Below, one piece after another: positions 14,490 through 16,561 of a stretch of 16,561 nucleotides of DNA. Under the pieces are notes generated by a model. That model did not search any database, was not told the DNA's origin, and was given only the letters and a program-made list of their open reading frames with translations. Made by a program: the position numbers and the translations under genes. The stretch spans positions 1 to 16,561 of the forward strand of contig CALCQT010000370.1 in the NCBI GenBank assembly GCA_937894825.1, read 5' to 3'. Origin of the DNA: an uncultured Anaerolineaceae bacterium. GTDB lineage: Bacteria; Chloroflexota; Anaerolineae; Anaerolineales; Anaerolineaceae. The stretch's first letter is position 1; the number at the start of each line of letters is the position of its first letter.

Positions 14490-16154
14490 TCAGAATTTTT
14501 TCAAAATTTTTATTTCAGGAAGAATAAAGACGGCATAAAATAAACCCGCCAAAATCATCCCAATGATTGATTTTACCAGAATATCGGCCTGAATAAAATT
14601 CGATGTCATCACACCCAGGCATAACAGCCCACTCAACACCGCCCCCGCCAGCGTCCGCCAAAAGGTCCCGCCGACCCGGACTTGTGCAGAAAGCTGTCCC
14701 AACGGACGGCCTTCGCCGTCAATTCCTCGGTCGCCATCCATTGACGATCCGCCGATGGCAAGCCAGCGGATAAATCGGTTTTTGCCGGCGCTCCGCAGCC
14801 AGTTCACTCTCCGCTGCAACGGTTGCCGCAGGCACCAGAGCAAAAAAACCGCCTGAATGGTAAACGCGATCGAATCGGTCAGGCTGATTCCCGGCGCATC
14901 CAACCGCCGGAAAAGCAAAGCACCGATACCAATATACAATAACAGGTTGATCGCTGTTCCTAACAGTGGGATCAATGCTTCCTGCTGCGCGTAAAAAGCC
15001 CGGTTCACCACTTCCAGCAGACAATGCCCCGCCAGCCCCACCAGGAAACCGCGCAGTGTCCACATCAGGAACCCGCTTTCCGCAGCGCTCATCCCAAAGG
15101 CAAATTGGACCAGCGGTCCCAGCCCAATTCCGATAATCACCGCACTGCCGAGCGAAAACGCGACCGACAGGCGGCAGGATTTTTGGATCGTCTCTTCATA
15201 AGCCTTTTGATCCTGTTCCGCCGCAAAGGTGGACAGTGAAGGCAGAATGGCTGTTCCGATCACCGTTCCGATCAGCGTCTCCGGTAATTGTTGAAACATA
15301 TAGCCGTAACTGAGCGCGGTCACCGCACCGGTCGCCAGACGGGAAGCCAGATTATCCCGCACAATAAAAATCAGCTGGACAAAAAAAACTGAAAGCACAC
15401 GCGGGCCCATAATCCGCAGCACATTGCGTACCGCGGCATCCTGCAGCGCAATCACTGGCGCCCAACGGAATTTCAGCCGGATCAGCCCCGGGATCTGAAT
15501 CGCCAGATGGAGCAGCGCCCCGATGATCACACCCGTCACCAGTCCGTAAATACCCATGCCGAAATGCGGCAGCGTGAACGGCCCAAAGACATAAGGGGTT
15601 TCCGGCGACAGTACCAGCGCGCCGAAAATCTGGCCCGCATTATAGAGAATCGGGGCCAGCGCGGGTAAGAGAAAATGCCGGTTGGCCTGCAAGCCGCCCA
15701 TGACCAGACCGCTGATCGAAAAAATCATGGTCGCGATCAGGTTCAGGCGCATCAGGTTCACCACCAGTGAGCGTTGTTCGGCGGTGAAGCCGGGCGCAAT
15801 GCCGATTTCCGACGAAACGATGGGTTCGGCCAGCAGCGCAATGATCACAGCCAGCACAAGCGAGCATAGAAATGCCAGATTGGCGATGGAAGAAAAAAGC
15901 CGCCAGCCGGCTGCCCGGCCATCCCGGGTCATCACTTCCGTCATGACCGGGATCAGCACCATCGACATCGCCCCGCCGCTGATCAGGATGAACAGCATAT
16001 CCGGCAGGTTGTTGGCGATGTTGAAAACATCCAGCTCGGTCGAAAGGCCAAACTGACGCGCGATGATCAATTGACGCAGGATCGCTGCCAATTTGTCGAT
16101 CCCGAAACAGACAAACAGCAGCAGTGAAGTTTTTGTCAGAGAGGAAAGTTTCAT
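14490..16154 (-). CDS. murJ: Lipid II flippase MurJ
   Basis: MurJ (MviN) moves lipid II, the peptidoglycan precursor, across the cytoplasmic membrane. The 554 residues contain about 14 hydrophobic segments. The N-terminal signature is clear: ILRQLIIARQFGLSTELDVF (25-44, with R27 and D42), NLPDMLFILISGGAMSMVLIPV (49-70), and PRVLSVFFVQLIFIVRDNLA (251-270) at the start of the second half. Between the twelfth and thirteenth segments lies a hydrophilic stretch (about 443-497) with a GGSSMDGDRGIDGEGR run that looks like an insertion. No Shine-Dalgarno precedes the ATG; an extended -10 box ends 6 nt before it, so the transcript may be leaderless. It diverges from the rsmI-like gene and precedes the TPR membrane protein. 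Confidence 0.94.
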   Translation of the reverse strand: MKLSSLTKTSLLLFVCFGIDKLAAILRQLIIARQFGLSTELDVFNIANNLPDMLFILISGGAMSMVLIPVMTEVMTRDGRAAGWRLFSSIANLAFLCSLVLAVIIALLAEPIVSSEIGIAPGFTAEQRSLVVNLMRLNLIATMIFSISGLVMGGLQANRHFLLPALAPILYNAGQIFGALVLSPETPYVFGPFTLPHFGMGIYGLVTGVIIGALLHLAIQIPGLIRLKFRWAPVIALQDAAVRNVLRIMGPRVLSVFFVQLIFIVRDNLASRLATGAVTALSYGYMFQQLPETLIGTVIGTAILPSLSTFAAEQDQKAYEETIQKSCRLSVAFSLGSAVIIGIGLGPLVQFAFGMSAAESGFLMWTLRGFLVGLAGHCLLEVVNRAFYAQQEALIPLLGTAINLLLYIGIGALLFRRLDAPGISLTDSIAFTIQAVFLLWCLRQPLQRRVNWLRSAGKNRFIRWLAIGGSSMDGDRGIDGEGRPLGQLSAQVRVGGTFWRTLAGAVLSGLLCLGVMTSNFIQADILVKSIIGMILAGLFYAVFILPEIKILKKF

Positions 16155-16160
16155 AGGCTA

Positions 16161-16169
16161 ATTCTATCA
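16161..16169 (-). promoter_or_regulatory. Extended -10 promoter of murJ (leaderless)
   Basis: On the minus strand TGATAGAAT ends 6 nt before the murJ ATG, which puts the expected transcription start at the start codon. The TGn extension compensates for the lack of a good -35. An inverted repeat ATTCCGC/GCGGAAT (16169-16187) lies just upstream. Confidence 0.6.
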
Positions 16170-16267
16170 TTCCGCTCCACGCGGAATACGTGCAGAAATT
16201 CGGGAAGATGAGAAAACGGGTTGCGGCTTTGAAAAGATATTCTCAAATTTCCGATTACCGAGCGTAA

Positions 16268-16276
16268 TGATAGAAT
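16268..16276 (+). promoter_or_regulatory. Extended -10 promoter of the rsmI-like gene (leaderless), within a dyad
   Basis: TGATAGAAT ends 6 nt before the ATG at 16283, the same layout as murJ on the other strand. The box lies inside a perfect 8-bp inverted repeat AGCGTAAT/ATTACGCT (16261-16282) that reaches the start codon and could be an operator. Confidence 0.6.
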
Positions 16277-16282
16277 TACGCT

Positions 16283-16561
16283 ATGAAAACCGCAAACGCT
16301 CTTTATATCGTCGCTACGCCGATCGGTAACCCTGACGACATCACGCTGCGCGCCCTGACGACGCTCAAAATGGTCGACGCGCTGATCTGTGAAGAATTTC
16401 GCAACGGCAGCCGCCTGCTGAAGAAACTCAGCATTGAAAAAGAATTGATCACCCTGAACGAACACAACGAAAGCGGACAGATCGAAGCGATTCTGATCCG
16501 GCTGGCGCAGGGGCAGAATCTGGCCCTGATTTCGGACTGCGGCACGCCGCTCTTCTCCGAT
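16283..16561 (+). CDS. rsmI: RsmI-family rRNA methyltransferase, N-terminal part (runs off window)
   Basis: The frame is open from ATG at 16283 to the window end, 93 codons of an expected 230-280. It begins ALYIVATPIGNPDDITLRAL and later has LNEHNE and ALISDCGTPLFSD, matching the SAM-binding tetrapyrrole-methylase fold of RsmI, which 2'-O-methylates C1402 of 16S rRNA. The usual EDTRxTxxLL segment reads EEFRNGSRLLKKL here, and SDAGTPxISD reads SDCGTPLFSD. This wording also occurs in RsmI-like paralogues, so family membership is firm but the exact target is less sure. No ribosome-binding site is seen. Confidence 0.85.
   Translation, partial: MKTANALYIVATPIGNPDDITLRALTTLKMVDALICEEFRNGSRLLKKLSIEKELITLNEHNESGQIEAILIRLAQGQNLALISDCGTPLFSD

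Noticed and set aside
14719..15063. Alternative frames inside murJ and rimO with long open stretches
   Set aside because: These are shadow frames of G+C-rich genuine genes; none has a supported start or a domain.
1..16561. tRNA, rRNA, CRISPR arrays or a defence/phage system
   Set aside because: Intergenic regions were read on both strands and show no cloverleaf, no regularly spaced repeats and no phage or nuclease genes.

Overview
The window is a 16.6 kb piece of a bacterial chromosome. It looks like Chloroflexota, probably class Anaerolineae. The basis is indirect: a RodZ-like protein with two helix-turn-helix domains, Pro/Thr-rich linkers (TPTP-type runs) in two membrane proteins, and a loose housekeeping layout. 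There is no rRNA or marker gene here, so the taxonomic call is an inference. No tRNA, CRISPR array or autonomous insertion sequence was seen.

Layout. (1) 1-727: the 5' half of atpA on the minus strand. It is cut at the window edge, where the last bases fold back on themselves, which looks like a contig-end artefact. (2) 1087-5272: a minus-strand operon for non-oxidative decarboxylation of a hydroxyaromatic acid. In transcription order it holds a UbiD-family decarboxylase (subunit C), a zinc-ribbon subunit D, an SLC13/DASS-like permease, a UbiX-type flavin prenyltransferase (subunit B) and an LpdD-like protein. A LysR-type regulator (5741-6658) is divergent from it. (3) 6819-8831: ftsH on the minus strand. 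(4) 9252-12693: plus-strand rplI, which has its own promoter and a strong terminator, then a tandem-HTH RodZ-like gene followed closely by rimO. (5) 12694-13079: a repeat-rich intergenic region with two long perfect hairpins around a pair of inverted repeats, resembling a small non-autonomous mobile element. (6) 13080-16154: murJ and a TPR membrane protein on the minus strand. (7) 16283-16561: the start of an rsmI-family methyltransferase, divergent from murJ.

How it fits together. UbiX makes prenylated FMN, the UbiD-type enzyme uses it to decarboxylate the aromatic acid, and the two small proteins probably support cofactor handling or assembly. The permease may import the acid or export a product, and the LysR protein probably senses the substrate. 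The genes around this cluster are housekeeping genes (ATP synthase, protease, ribosome, rRNA and ribosomal-protein modification, peptidoglycan lipid II export, cell shape), so the cluster reads as an accessory insert between atpA and ftsH.

The points most worth a second look are the decarboxylase operon carrying both BsdD-type and LpdD-type small subunits, the near-identical divergent extended -10 promoters that imply leaderless murJ and rsmI transcripts, the duplicated HTH in the RodZ-like protein, and the hairpin-flanked repeat element.
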